Assembly: GCF_004353225.1 (NCBI RefSeq)
Contig: NZ_CP037934.1
Location: 1,860,001 to 1,924,000 of the forward strand
Length of the DNA stretch: 64,000 nt
Origin: Marinobacter sp. JH2
GTDB lineage: Bacteria > Pseudomonadota > Gammaproteobacteria > Pseudomonadales > Oleiphilaceae
Direction of reading: 5' to 3'
Part shown: positions 37,304 to 49,144 of the stretch, piece after piece
Position numbering within the stretch: the stretch's first letter is position 1
How the letters are laid out: the number at the start of each line of letters is the position of its first letter
Position numbers and translations under genes: made by a program
Notes under the pieces: generated by a model
Database searches by the model: none
Seen by the model: the letters and a program-made list of their open reading frames with translations, nothing else
Told to the model about the DNA's origin: nothing

Positions 37304-38524
37304 TCAGGGCTTATGAATGTCGCAACGATCGTCGACCCCAGCTTTAAATTGCGCAGGCTGGGTTACTCGTACGATTGGCTGACCACAGCGTTCTCCTGCT
37401 TCATTCATACCAACACAGAGCGGGCTCTCATAATGTTCAAGCCATTCTTTATAAGCAGCCTCATTCATACCACAACGCTCAGCGGCATACGCCAGCGGGC
37501 TCCTGAAATACTCGTCAATAGCAGCCGTTGGCAGGGTGATATGCCCCACGCCGTGATGGTAGGCCACCAGAAACACCGAGTGGTCATCGAGTTTTTCAAG
37601 CAACGAATCCTCCAACGGCTTTCGGTTCTTGAGTTCATCGTTTTCGTGTTCTAAGGCATTAACGGCATCGTTACGAAGCTGCAGCTCGCGCTCTTTACGC
37701 TCCAGCTGCTCCCGCAACAACACCAGTTCCGCGTTGGCTTTATCGCTAGATTCGGATCCTGTTGTCGCTATGCTTTGTTGCATCGACAGGTACTGTTCAT
37801 TGCGCTCAGCCAACCGTTGTTTCAGCTGCTCGTTGGTATGCCGCATGCGCTCATGTTGTTGTTCAATTTCCGCCAACGCAGATCTGAGCGACTGCATTTC
37901 AAGGCGGTGCTCACGCTTCAGATCACCCAAAACATCCCGGTGCACACTTTGAAGGGTTTTGATACGCAATCGATGCTCGCGGAGCAATTGAGCAATGCGG
38001 GCCCGCTCTTGAGACTCGTCGCCTTGGTCTTCAGCGGGGGTGTTAAGGGTTGGAATGTTTTGTTCGACGACTTCAACTTTCTGAAACTGCAGCGTATTAG
38101 CCTGAACCGACTTACGAATGGCGTTAAAATGGCTGTTACCCGGTGTCATATCCGGGTCCCAAAGGTCATCTTTGATGGTAGCGTCTGGAGTCTGGCTTCG
38201 ACACACCAAACGGATCGCCCCACCGCCTAGATCCGGTCCTTTTGAACCTTGCTCTGCCAGCGCCTCAATGGGCAGATTCCAGCGTCTATCGGCCTGCCCT
38301 TCCTCATCAAACCAAATTTTAAAGAAGACAAGAGCCGCAACCGTCAGGTCCGGGTTAAGGTTGACCAAGACCGCGCGCACCTCGGTTTCAGCGAGATCTG
38401 AGAGACCTACGTAACCATCCAGAAACGCGCCGAACTCCGACAAACGCATTTGACGCGCAACGTCTACTCCATCCATGAAAAAAACTGCCGAGGGGGGCTC
38501 GGCAGTTTGGCTGGCAATAACCAT
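37304..38524 (-). CDS. Coiled-coil protein of unknown function upstream of nadK
   Basis: A 406-residue soluble protein. The N-terminal domain (about 1-150) starts MVIASQTAEPPSAVFFMDGV and has no family I recognise. A long coiled coil follows (about 190-320; RIAQLLREHRLRIKTLQSVH and ELVLLREQLERKERELQLRN). The C-terminal region resembles a cysteine-rich zinc site: CGMNEAAYKEW, CVGMNEAGERCGQP, CDIHKP. The ATG at 38524 has GGAG 7 nt upstream; a TTG 54 bases earlier has no such site. A similar long protein lies next to nadK in Pseudomonas as far as I recall. Function unknown. Confidence 0.8.
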   Translation of the reverse strand: MVIASQTAEPPSAVFFMDGVDVARQMRLSEFGAFLDGYVGLSDLAETEVRAVLVNLNPDLTVAALVFFKIWFDEEGQADRRWNLPIEALAEQGSKGPDLGGGAIRLVCRSQTPDATIKDDLWDPDMTPGNSHFNAIRKSVQANTLQFQKVEVVEQNIPTLNTPAEDQGDESQERARIAQLLREHRLRIKTLQSVHRDVLGDLKREHRLEMQSLRSALAEIEQQHERMRHTNEQLKQRLAERNEQYLSMQQSIATTGSESSDKANAELVLLREQLERKERELQLRNDAVNALEHENDELKNRKPLEDSLLEKLDDHSVFLVAYHHGVGHITLPTAAIDEYFRSPLAYAAERCGMNEAAYKEWLEHYESPLCVGMNEAGERCGQPIVRVTQPAQFKAGVDDRCDIHKP

Positions 38525-38657
38525 TAACCTTCTCCGTGCTTCGGGAATTCGATCACAGGGCGCGCTGGCACGCGCCAAGACTCCAAATTGAGCGGTCTTT
38601 GGTACAGTCTAGCTAGACCTATCCCGAAACACAGAGAAAAACTGCAACGTTTTGTGA

Positions 38658-40748
<2,091 letters not shown>

Positions 40749-40867
40749 TCAGGCCGGGGAACGCTCCCCCGCTTATGTTATGACGAATACATTACCCAGC
40801 CCTTCCTCCACCAACAATATCCCAGAGTTACATTTGATTATCCTTAGAGAACACCGATAATACAGCC

Positions 40868-41914
40868 ATGACCCAACAACCACGTCCCAGCTCCTCAAAC
40901 GCCCTAGGCGACATCAGCCTTCTCTACGTGTCTGTATTGCTACGGGCCATTGAGGCGGAAAGTGGTGAAACCGAGAAACTCAAAACTCAATTTCACCTCA
41001 ACGATTCAGCTCTTGCCTCACTAGATGCTCGTATCAGCATCCCGCGTTACATGCGACTGGGCCATGCCGGCATCACTCTGACTGGAAATCCCGCGCTCGG
41101 GTTAAGAATGGGGGCCTTGACTCGCCCAACAGACGCCGGGCTAGCCGGGCTAGCAGCTGAAACTGCGCGATCGGTCGGCCAAGCACTATCAACACTTATT
41201 CGGTACGCGCTGCTTACCAGTCAGAATTCCCGGGGTGAACCGACGCTAGACAAAACCAAGCGCCTTGCGCGCTTTCATTCCATCTCCCCCTACAACCACT
41301 TCAACTATTTCGTTGTGGATTCGATATTGGCCGCATGGGTACAACTCGTTCGCCACATGACAGGGCGCTACGACGTGCTCGAGCGTGTTCGCATCGAGTA
41401 CCCGTCGATCGGTCAAGATGAATTGTTCGAAAGCTGGTTCCGCTGCCCGGTCGAGTTTGGCGCCACGGAAAACTCGATTCAACTGAAAGAAAGTGTATGG
41501 GCCCAGACTCCTGCACAAGCCCATGCAGCGATGCACAGCAAACTGACCCAGTGGTGCGAAGAAGAACTAAGAGAAATACGACAAGGCTGGAATGTCGCCG
41601 ACCGCGTACAGCGGCTGATCACCCCACTGCTCAGGGGCGAGACGCCCACCCTGGACACTTTAGCAGCAAAGCTGGGCACAACCCCTTGGACACTGCAACG
41701 ACAGCTCAGTTCGGAAGGAACCGGATTCAGGCAACTGTTGGATAAGACAAGGAAACAACTGGCACAGGACTATATCCGGGAAACCAATGCGTCACTCTCT
41801 GAAATCGCCTGGCTGCTGGGCTTTGCCAACCCACCGGCGTTTCATAAAGCCTATCAACGCTGGTACGGAATCAGTCCGGGCGAAAGCCGGAAAGCGATAC
41901 GTCAGGAAAGGTAA
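40868..41914 (+). CDS. AraC-family regulator (OruR/ArgR-like)
   Basis: A 348-residue AraC/XylS regulator. The N-terminal region (about 20-210) matches the arabinose-binding-like domain found in the OruR group (MGALTRPTDAGLAGLAAETA). The C-terminal pair of helix-turn-helix motifs is intact (LDTLAAKLGTTPWTLQRQLS and LSEIAWLLGFANPPAFHKAY). It is divergent from fadH, so it may regulate unsaturated fatty acid degradation, but that is inferred from position only. Confidence 0.9.
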   Translation: MTQQPRPSSSNALGDISLLYVSVLLRAIEAESGETEKLKTQFHLNDSALASLDARISIPRYMRLGHAGITLTGNPALGLRMGALTRPTDAGLAGLAAETARSVGQALSTLIRYALLTSQNSRGEPTLDKTKRLARFHSISPYNHFNYFVVDSILAAWVQLVRHMTGRYDVLERVRIEYPSIGQDELFESWFRCPVEFGATENSIQLKESVWAQTPAQAHAAMHSKLTQWCEEELREIRQGWNVADRVQRLITPLLRGETPTLDTLAAKLGTTPWTLQRQLSSEGTGFRQLLDKTRKQLAQDYIRETNASLSEIAWLLGFANPPAFHKAYQRWYGISPGESRKAIRQER

Positions 41915-41941
41915 ATCGAGAACAAACGAGAAGAGATAAAA

Positions 41942-42018
41942 TGGCGGAGCGGACGGGACTCGAACCCGCGACCCCCGGCGTGACAGGCCGGTATTCTAAC
42001 CAACTGAACTACCGCTCC
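41942..42018 (-). tRNA. tRNA-Asp (GTC)
   Basis: A 77-nt tRNA including encoded CCA. The acceptor stem GGAGCGG pairs with CCGCTCC, discriminator G; the anticodon loop CTGTCAC gives anticodon GTC; the T loop reads TTCGAGT. It is read from the minus strand and has a strong consensus promoter upstream. Confidence 0.97.
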
Positions 42019-42068
42019 GCGCGGGCTGTCTTTGCAAGCCGTTGATTGCTTGCTGACAACGAGGCGGA

Positions 42069-42096
42069 ATTATATAGACCTCCGCCCCTATGTCAA
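42069..42096 (-). promoter_or_regulatory. Consensus sigma-70 promoter of tRNA-Asp
   Basis: On the minus strand TTGACA and TATAAT, both perfect, are separated by 16 bp and followed by a GC-rich discriminator (TCCGCC), typical of stringently controlled stable RNA genes. It is about 50 bp upstream of the mature tRNA. Confidence 0.9.
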
Positions 42097-42137
42097 CGCT
42101 TTCTCAAAACTTTTTTCGTATTTCGTAATCTTAGCTG

Positions 42138-43169
42138 TTAAGCCGTCACCTCGGTGACGTCTTTGCTCTGAGCTGTCTTACGATACTCAATGGGTGTCAT
42201 GTTGGACCAACGCTTAAATGCTCGATAAAACGTGCTGGGTTCAGAGAAGCCCGTCAAATAAACAATCTCATCGATCGACTCGTCGGTCGTCGCCAACAGT
42301 TGCCTGGCCAATCGGTATCGAAAATCTGCCAGCACCTGATTAAAGCTCGTCTCGGCCTCGGTCAATCGGGTTCGTAGAGTACGAGCTTTGATATCCAATC
42401 GCTCCGCAACCGAATCCAATGTTACCTCTCCGCTATCCAGCAATTCGGCAACAATGCGCTCCACGGAACCGACGATGTCTTTTTTCTCAAGCCTTGCGAC
42501 CTGTTCACTCGCGAAGCGTTCGTGTAACGCCAACAGCTCGGGCTCTGCATGAGGTGACGAATAAGACAGTATCTCTACGGGAAAATGAAGCCGATTTTCC
42601 TCGGCACCAAACACCACATCACAACCAAGAACTTCTTTAACGTGATCAACGCCTCGGTCACGCTCATGCTCAAACTCAACACGGGACGGATAGAATCGAT
42701 CACCGGTAATAGACTTGAAAAAGGTGATTACCCCCTGCACAAAGCACTCGTTAAAATGCGTGAGTCGGCGAACCTCATCTGACGCTGCATCCAGCACCAT
42801 GCACGCCTCATCCCCTTCGATCAGAAAGGCGGTGTTTGCGGCATCGCTAAGCAAGCGCTGATAGTTTTGAGCTCGGCGAAGGCCTTCGCCAAAGGTAGGG
42901 CTACTTAAAAACAAATACTCGAGAACCTGCCCTTTGTAAGGCGGCAATGCTGCCCCCAAATGCAGCCCGATGTCCGGATCGCCCGACTCATCTTCTACCG
43001 CCTGCCAAAAATAAAGCTGTGCACTATGGGGCGTTCGAAGCTGCTCGGTGTAAACATAACTTTCATCTACGCCTAAGCGACTAAAAACCGCGTCGGTATC
43101 GATACCTTTCCTTTTCATCGCTTCGTAGATCAAGCGCAACATCACACCCGCATCACGTAATTCCTGCAT
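42138..43169 (-). CDS. AraC-family regulator
   Basis: A 343-residue AraC/XylS regulator with an N-terminal arabinose-binding-like domain (AQLYFWQAVEDESGDPDIGL; LPPYKGQVLEYLFLSSPTFG) and a C-terminal DNA-binding domain (LDSVAERLDIKARTLRTRLT; IDEIVYLTGFSEPSTFYRAF). It is divergent from the MaoC-type hydratase gene, with 253 bp between them, and probably controls it. The inducer, perhaps a fatty acid or CoA ester, is a guess from context. Confidence 0.9.
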   Translation of the reverse strand: MQELRDAGVMLRLIYEAMKRKGIDTDAVFSRLGVDESYVYTEQLRTPHSAQLYFWQAVEDESGDPDIGLHLGAALPPYKGQVLEYLFLSSPTFGEGLRRAQNYQRLLSDAANTAFLIEGDEACMVLDAASDEVRRLTHFNECFVQGVITFFKSITGDRFYPSRVEFEHERDRGVDHVKEVLGCDVVFGAEENRLHFPVEILSYSSPHAEPELLALHERFASEQVARLEKKDIVGSVERIVAELLDSGEVTLDSVAERLDIKARTLRTRLTEAETSFNQVLADFRYRLARQLLATTDESIDEIVYLTGFSEPSTFYRAFKRWSNMTPIEYRKTAQSKDVTEVTA

Positions 43170-43422
43170 AGTTTCCCTTGTATCCCGCGTTTTTTATATT
43201 TAAAAGCGATCTCTTTGGCCCGCAGGACAATGCACCAAGCATGCTTGGTCAATGCCCGTAGCCACGGGGTTTGACAGACTTCCTAGCAGCCGCGACTTAG
43301 GCCAATGTCTAATATCATATCAGGCCATAGAAGCAGAGTTGTACTAAATCATGAAAAAACCTCAACAATACAACTAATCCTTATACACCTCACGACGACA
43401 ACCCGGCAACGGAGACAGCCTA

Positions 43423-44301
43423 ATGCCAGATTCGATCACCTATCACAACACCACTCCTAAACTGCTCCCGCTCTTTGGCCGGGCCTTACTACCCAAACAG
43501 CAAAAACCAAGTGAAAACACGCGCATTCCAGAGTTACAAGCTGAAGTCGTTGGCATAGCCACTGACACCGATTCATTATCCACCTACCGCAAAGTATGTG
43601 GCTTCAAAGCGGGATCTCAACTGCCGGCAACCTGGCCGCACATTCTGGCTTTTCCTCTGCACCTGAAACTACTGACCGACCCTCAGTTTCCCCTCCCGTT
43701 GCTGGGTCTAGTGCACATTCGCAATAGCATTACCCAACATCGCGCGATTATGATCGGCGAAAACCTGGATATTCGCGTTACACTGGGAAACCAGCAGAGG
43801 ACAGAAAAGGGCATTGAGTTTGACCTGGTGACCGAAGCCCGCTCTGCCGGGGCTCTTATTTGGGAAGAAACCAGCACTAACCTGTTCCGCATGGCGCGCT
43901 CGGAAACCGCCCAGCCCAAGCCCCAAACAGCACGCAGGAAACCGGAAACACTGCCGTTTACCGATTTGATGACCGCGCCGGAAAACATCGGCAGGCAATA
44001 CGCCAAGGTAGCGGGCGACCAAAACCCGATTCACCTTTACGCACTGACCGCAAAAGCCTTCGGATTCCCAAAAGCGATCGCTCACGGCATGTGGAGCAAG
44101 GCACATGCGCTCGCCAAATTAGAGCAGAGAGACGATTGGAAGGAAGGCGCCTTTACCATCACGTGCCAGTTTAAAACCCCGCTACTGCTTCCAGGAACGG
44201 CACAACTTAACTGGCAGGAAGGGCGTGACGGCTGGGATTATCAGGTACTGAACGCAAAAGGCACGGCACCGCATCTGAGCGGGCGTGTTGACTGGCTCTA
44301 A
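43423..44301 (+). CDS. MaoC-type double hot-dog hydratase
   Basis: A 292-residue protein with two hot-dog repeats. The second carries the hydratase-2 signature (YAKVAGDQNPIHLYALTAKA, then FGFPKAIAHGMWSKAHAL) with catalytic Asp and His. The first half is degenerate. Such enzymes add water to trans-2-enoyl-CoA giving R-3-hydroxyacyl-CoA, linking beta-oxidation with polyhydroxyalkanoate or related pathways. No synthase gene is adjacent. An AraC-type regulator is divergent. Confidence 0.85.
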   Translation: MPDSITYHNTTPKLLPLFGRALLPKQQKPSENTRIPELQAEVVGIATDTDSLSTYRKVCGFKAGSQLPATWPHILAFPLHLKLLTDPQFPLPLLGLVHIRNSITQHRAIMIGENLDIRVTLGNQQRTEKGIEFDLVTEARSAGALIWEETSTNLFRMARSETAQPKPQTARRKPETLPFTDLMTAPENIGRQYAKVAGDQNPIHLYALTAKAFGFPKAIAHGMWSKAHALAKLEQRDDWKEGAFTITCQFKTPLLLPGTAQLNWQEGRDGWDYQVLNAKGTAPHLSGRVDWL

Positions 44302-44322
44302 GCGAGCCAGCTCGGTGACAAG

Positions 44323-44344
44323 ACTGCCTGAGAAATCAGGCAGT
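44323..44344. terminator. Hairpin between convergent genes
   Basis: A perfect 9-bp stem (ACTGCCTGA / TCAGGCAGT) with a GAAA loop lies 21 bp after the hydratase gene and 5 bp after the convergent histidine kinase gene. It has no T tract on either side, so termination is plausible but not proven. Confidence 0.5.
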
Positions 44345-44348
44345 GCTT

Positions 44349-45926
44349 CTATTCCGCAGCACAGGCATCAGCGCCAGCGCCAGCGCCAGCTACGGGGAGC
44401 GTGAAATAGAAGCAAGCCCCTGCACCCTCCGGGCGCTCATAGCCGATCTCTCCGCCCTGCGCCTGAATCAACGAACGACAGGTTGCCAGACCAATACCCA
44501 TGCCGTCCTCTTTCGTGGTAAAGAACGGGTGAAACAGTTTATCTTCGGCGTCTTCAGCAACGCCCACACCGTGGTCGCGCACCTGCACACGCACGCACTT
44601 CTGACCGCAACGACGCGCCGTCACTTCAACAGGCGCTGAGGACCCGGCCGCTCGAGTGGCTTCCAGAGCATTGCGAATGAAATTCAAGGCAACTTGCTGC
44701 ACCTGTACCGGGTCAGCAACCACATCTGGCAGATCGTCTTCAAACACCACTTCAATCCCGCCTTCGTTGTTGCGCATATCCACTTCAGCAAACTGACGGG
44801 TATCTTCAAGCAGCATGGGCACAGCCAATATTTCTTTACCGGTCGCCGGCTTTTTCATAAATCGCCGAATACGGCGGATAATCTCGCTGGCCCGGTGCGA
44901 CTGCGCCTCAATTTTTTCCATGGTTTCGTGCAGCAGAGACAAATCCGGATCTTCCTTCGCCATCACTCGACCCGAAACACGCGCATAATTGGCAATTGCC
45001 GTCAAAGGCTGGTTAACCTCGTGGGCGAATCCGGCAGCCATTTCACCCATGGTGGTCAGGCGCGAAGTGTGGGCTAGTTGATCGCGCTGCTCCTGAACCA
45101 GAGTCCGTGCTTCATCCAAAGCTCGTTCGTTGTTGAGCTCAACCGTGATATCACGGAACACCACAACCGCCCCATGCAACTCATCATTATCCAGCTTCGG
45201 AGTTGCCCGATACTCTGCAGGAAATGCGGCTCCGTCTACGCGCTTTAACTGAATATCGCGTTGATGCTCTGCCACACCCTGCCGACACGTCCCCATCACA
45301 GGGAGGCACGCATCACTGTCAGATGCCGTGGCAAAGTGCAGGTCAAAGAAGTTTTTTCCGATGAGGTCTTCCACGGGGCAGTTCACAATCATCGCTGCGG
45401 CCTGGTTCGCGAACTCAATGACACCATTCTCATCAAGCCCGTAGATACCTTCGCTGATGGAATTAAGGATGCGAGCCTGATCACTGACCAACTCACGGTT
45501 GCGGGCCTGCAACTCCCTCTCAAGACGAATAACTTTGGCGTGAGTATCAACGCGCGCAATCACTTCCTGTGACTGGAATGGCTTGGAAATATAATCAGCA
45601 CCGCCCAGCGAAAATCCCTTTACCTTGGATGCCAAGTCATCAAGAGCCGATAGAAAAACCACAGCACAGTCGGCGGTGACCGGATCGTTTTTAAGGCGTT
45701 CACACACCTCGTAACCATCCATCTCCGGCATCATGATATCCAGCAAAATAACTTCAGGGCGGTGACGGTGGGCGAGATCCAGAGCTTTTGCACCTTCGTT
45801 GGCGATCAGCAATCGATACCCTTTGTCTTTCAGGGTCTCGTAAAGGACCTTCAGGTTCTGCGGATTATCATCCACCAACAGAACCGTCACCTCTGAGTTT
45901 TCACTGGCAATTGCAGTCATAGTCAA
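44349..45926 (-). CDS. Receiver-PAS-histidine kinase (FixL-like)
   Basis: A 525-residue cytosolic sensor kinase: an N-terminal receiver domain (phospho-acceptor in LLDIMMPEMDGYE, near residue 62), PAS domain (about 150-270; ARILNSISEGIYGLDENGVI), dimerisation domain with the H-box EVNQPLTAIANYARV (histidine near 301), and ATPase domain (NFIRNALEATRAAG; GMGIGLATCRSLIQAQGG). No membrane helix is seen. The C-terminus ends in an Ala-Gly-rich tail (AGAGAGADACAAE). It is encoded 46 bp after a FixJ-like regulator, its probable partner. The signal is unknown; no heme-binding residues can be assigned. Confidence 0.92.
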   Translation of the reverse strand: MTMTAIASENSEVTVLLVDDNPQNLKVLYETLKDKGYRLLIANEGAKALDLAHRHRPEVILLDIMMPEMDGYEVCERLKNDPVTADCAVVFLSALDDLASKVKGFSLGGADYISKPFQSQEVIARVDTHAKVIRLERELQARNRELVSDQARILNSISEGIYGLDENGVIEFANQAAAMIVNCPVEDLIGKNFFDLHFATASDSDACLPVMGTCRQGVAEHQRDIQLKRVDGAAFPAEYRATPKLDNDELHGAVVVFRDITVELNNERALDEARTLVQEQRDQLAHTSRLTTMGEMAAGFAHEVNQPLTAIANYARVSGRVMAKEDPDLSLLHETMEKIEAQSHRASEIIRRIRRFMKKPATGKEILAVPMLLEDTRQFAEVDMRNNEGGIEVVFEDDLPDVVADPVQVQQVALNFIRNALEATRAAGSSAPVEVTARRCGQKCVRVQVRDHGVGVAEDAEDKLFHPFFTTKEDGMGIGLATCRSLIQAQGGEIGYERPEGAGACFYFTLPVAGAGAGADACAAE

Positions 45927-45972
45927 CCTAATCGGTTATAAAGATTCTGGCATGATGACCATACCAGCCCGA

Positions 45973-46593
45973 TTAGTCGATAAGGTCCTTTACGGACAAC
46001 ACCATACGCACAAGGTGTGCGAGGGAGTGCGTACCCATCTTGTGCATCACCCGTGAACGGTGAATTTCAACGGTGCGCTGGCTGATTTCCAATTCAATAG
46101 CGATCACTTTGTTCGCCTGGCCGGCAATCATCCGATCCATGATTTCCGTCTCACGCGGGGTAAGGCTTTTTACACGACGCACGATTTCCATACGCTCGCC
46201 TAACGTCTTACGCTGCTCCCGATCCTGCTCAAGAGCCGCTTCAATCTTTTCCAGAAGCGCCTCTTCCCGGTAAGGCTTCTGGATGAAGTCGACCGCACCT
46301 TCTTTCATGGCGTCAACCGCCATAGGGACATCTCCATGGCCGGTCACGAAGATGATGGGCAAGATGGAGTGCTTTTCGTTCAGCTTTTTCTGCAACTCCA
46401 TGCCGTCCATGCCGGGCATCCGGATGTCCAGAACGATGCAGCCTGCCATCTCTTCCGAATAGTCTTTCAGGAAAGCGCCTGCGTTTTCGTAGGTTTTCAC
46501 CGGCTTGCTGTCGGATTTAAGCAACAATGCCAACGAATCACGGACGGCTTCGTCGTCCTCTACTACGTACACAGTCTGCGGGGTATCAGTCAT
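45973..46593 (-). CDS. FixJ/NarL-type response regulator
   Basis: A 206-residue response regulator: receiver domain with acidic pocket (VYVVEDDEAVRDSL), phospho-acceptor in IVLDIRMPGMDGMELQKK, threonine and lysine switch residues (FVTGHGDVPMAV; FIQKPYR), and a LuxR-type helix-turn-helix (LTPRETEIMDRMIAGQANKV). It is the first gene of the pair with the receiver-PAS kinase and is the likely transcriptional output. Confidence 0.94.
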   Translation of the reverse strand: MTDTPQTVYVVEDDEAVRDSLALLLKSDSKPVKTYENAGAFLKDYSEEMAGCIVLDIRMPGMDGMELQKKLNEKHSILPIIFVTGHGDVPMAVDAMKEGAVDFIQKPYREEALLEKIEAALEQDREQRKTLGERMEIVRRVKSLTPRETEIMDRMIAGQANKVIAIELEISQRTVEIHRSRVMHKMGTHSLAHLVRMVLSVKDLID

Positions 46594-46631
46594 GAAAGTT
46601 CACTCTCCTGTCCGTTTTTTTATAGGGCCAA

Positions 46632-49040
46632 TCAGTGAATGGAAGGATCTTTTTGATCGTCCCGAGCGTGCTCCTGGCGCTCATGTTCACGCATTTTTTC
46701 TAATCGTTGCTGGATAATGCCAAAAACACTCAGCTTAGGGTACCTACCTTTGCTGTCGGCTTTGCCTGCCGGCTTGCCCAACAACAGTGTAATCGCCTCT
46801 TCTACCCGGGCAACCGGATACACTGAAAACTTACCAGCCTTCGCCGCTTGAAGCACTTCACTATCCAGCATCAGGTTCTGCACGTTGGTGTGTGGAATAA
46901 TCACACCTTGAGTACCGGTTAGACCACTTTTCAACTCACAAGTGGTAAAGAAGCCTTCGATTTTCTCGTTTACACCACCAATGGGCTGCACTTCTCCAAA
47001 CTGGTTGACCGAGCCCGTAATCGCCAGATCTTGGCGTACAGGGACGTCCGACAAGGTGGATATCAAAGCCACAAGTTCGGCCAACGAGGCGCTGTCACCG
47101 TCCACCTCTCCATAGTTCTGTTCGAAGGTCAGACTGGCAGACAAGTGCATGGGATCATTCATGGCAAAATGCGAGGCCAGCCATGAACTTAGAATCATCA
47201 CACCTTTGGAGTGAATATTCCCCCCCAGCTTTACATCACGCTCAATGTCGATGATTTCACCGTCACCATAGTAACAAGAAGCCGTGACCCGATTAGATAA
47301 TCCAAATTCAAACCCTCCCGTCGATAACACAGACAAGGCGTTCACCTGCCCCACACACGTACCGGTGGTGCTTACCAGCGTTGTCCCGTCACGAATGGAA
47401 TCGTAAAAATGGTCACGAATTCGGCTATCTCGATAACGAGCACTTTCGAGTGCCCGAGTCACGTGCACATCGCTAATCAAGCGAGCGCCCGCCTGCCGTG
47501 CCCAGAAGTCGGATTCTCTAAGCAGGTTAGCAATATCAGCAGCGTGCAACGATAGCCGGTCTTGGTGTTCCGCTATGCGCGCACTGTATTCTATGACTCG
47601 CGCCACCGCTTTCGCGTTGCAGTGCAGCAGTTTTTTCTCTACTGCCAGGCTCGCAATAAACTTAGCATACTGCACCTGACTGTCGACGGTGCGATACATC
47701 TCGTTTTCAAAGTCGGCAGTCACCCGGAACAACTCTGCAAACTCAGGATCGTATTCCTGGAGCAACATCCAAGTTTCCCGATCCCCGAATAGCACAATCT
47801 TTACATCCAGCGGGACCGCCTCCGGCTCAACCGAGATGGTGCCAGATAAGGTTAATTCCCTTTCAAGGGAATTGATTTCAATGGTATGAGACCTAAGTGC
47901 TCGCTTCAACGCATCCCAGACAAACGGCTGCTCCAGCACCTTTTCTGCATCCATCAGCAGATACCCACCGTTGGCGCGATGTAAGCTGCCCGGGCGAATC
48001 AACGAGAAATCCGTGAACACAGTGCCTTTGTAAGTCACGTTCTCTACATAACCGAAAAGACTGTGATACGTGGGGTTCTCTTCTACCACCACGGGCACTT
48101 CGTTATTGCTTTGATGTACCAATAAGTTGATCAGGTAGCGACGGGGTGCCTTTCTGTCCAACGAAGCATAGGCCATCGCCGCCTGTTCCTCGCCGTCTTC
48201 CAGAAAAATATCGAGGTTTTCAGCCAGATCTTTACGGACTGCTTTCAGATAGGTGACCACATCCGTATGCTTTTCATACTTGGTCTCCAATTCATCTAAT
48301 TGATGCCCGGATATAGCTTCAAGCGTTTCCTGATTTAGCGCCTGCTGCTTTTCAGCGTACTCCATTTCCCAGTCGGCCAATTTTCGAAGTGCTTGCCGGA
48401 GTTTTTTCTCCAACTTGTTAATGACTTCCTCAAATTTGTCCCGCTGTGCATCCGTCAACTCTTTGAAGCTTTCCGGCGTATGAGGCTGATCTCCATTCAT
48501 AGCGACCAACCGGTAGCCGCCGGGCGTCGTCACAGTTAGGCTGACCTTTTTTCGCCGTGCTTGTGCAGCAACCTTCTCGAGTTCGTCTTCCTGCATTTTG
48601 ACGTAGTCATTTTTCAGGCTTTCAGCTCTTTCCAGAAAGCCATCACCTTCAAACGTCTGCGGGATCATTTTGACCAAACGGGACATCAGTTTGTCCATGT
48701 CCTGCTTCAGTTGATGCCCCATGCCTGCAGGTAACTTAAGCAATGTCGGATTTCTGGGCTCGTCGAAATTGGCGACATAACACCAGTCATGAATCTGCTG
48801 TTTGGAATCGGTGTGATGTTCAAGGTAGCGCAGCATCATCGTGCGCTTACCCAAACCGTTTCGGCCAACGGCGTACACGTTGTACCCACCGTGAGGCATG
48901 GCCAACGCAAAGCGAACGGCTTCTTCCGCCCGATTTTGGCCCACGATTTCGGCCAGCGGTTCCAATTGCCGGGTGGTTTTAAATGGTAGGTCTTTCAGAA
49001 CACAGGCTTTGTACAACTGGTGCAACGGCAATGACTTCAA
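46632..49040 (-). CDS. Lon-like ATP-dependent protease (S16, LonB-like)
   Basis: An 802-residue protein of the AAA_32/LonC-YcbZ-like group. The N-terminal ATPase part has a degenerate Walker A (GRNGLGKRT, lacking the S/T directly after lysine) and a coiled-coil insertion (about 170-290). The C-terminal S16 protease domain contains the serine in GDSASLAELVALIS (near 648) and the lysine in GGVNEKIEGFF (near 690). It probably degrades selected proteins in the cytoplasm. It has no N-terminal LON substrate domain, so it is not the housekeeping Lon. Confidence 0.9.
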   Translation of the reverse strand: MKSLPLHQLYKACVLKDLPFKTTRQLEPLAEIVGQNRAEEAVRFALAMPHGGYNVYAVGRNGLGKRTMMLRYLEHHTDSKQQIHDWCYVANFDEPRNPTLLKLPAGMGHQLKQDMDKLMSRLVKMIPQTFEGDGFLERAESLKNDYVKMQEDELEKVAAQARRKKVSLTVTTPGGYRLVAMNGDQPHTPESFKELTDAQRDKFEEVINKLEKKLRQALRKLADWEMEYAEKQQALNQETLEAISGHQLDELETKYEKHTDVVTYLKAVRKDLAENLDIFLEDGEEQAAMAYASLDRKAPRRYLINLLVHQSNNEVPVVVEENPTYHSLFGYVENVTYKGTVFTDFSLIRPGSLHRANGGYLLMDAEKVLEQPFVWDALKRALRSHTIEINSLERELTLSGTISVEPEAVPLDVKIVLFGDRETWMLLQEYDPEFAELFRVTADFENEMYRTVDSQVQYAKFIASLAVEKKLLHCNAKAVARVIEYSARIAEHQDRLSLHAADIANLLRESDFWARQAGARLISDVHVTRALESARYRDSRIRDHFYDSIRDGTTLVSTTGTCVGQVNALSVLSTGGFEFGLSNRVTASCYYGDGEIIDIERDVKLGGNIHSKGVMILSSWLASHFAMNDPMHLSASLTFEQNYGEVDGDSASLAELVALISTLSDVPVRQDLAITGSVNQFGEVQPIGGVNEKIEGFFTTCELKSGLTGTQGVIIPHTNVQNLMLDSEVLQAAKAGKFSVYPVARVEEAITLLLGKPAGKADSKGRYPKLSVFGIIQQRLEKMREHERQEHARDDQKDPSIH

Positions 49041-49144
49041 GTTTGGTACCCGTCGAGGTCGATTTCAAATGGTAAAAACAACCTTGCATTGTAGTGCTTG
49101 CGCTGCCGACTGTCGCCTATCACTTCCAGTTTTAGCGAATTGAA

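Noticed and set aside
44372..44391. Tandem GCCAGC triplet-pair repeat near the end of the histidine kinase gene
   Set aside because: It encodes an Ala-Gly tail in frame; three short units are too few to call a phase-variable tract.
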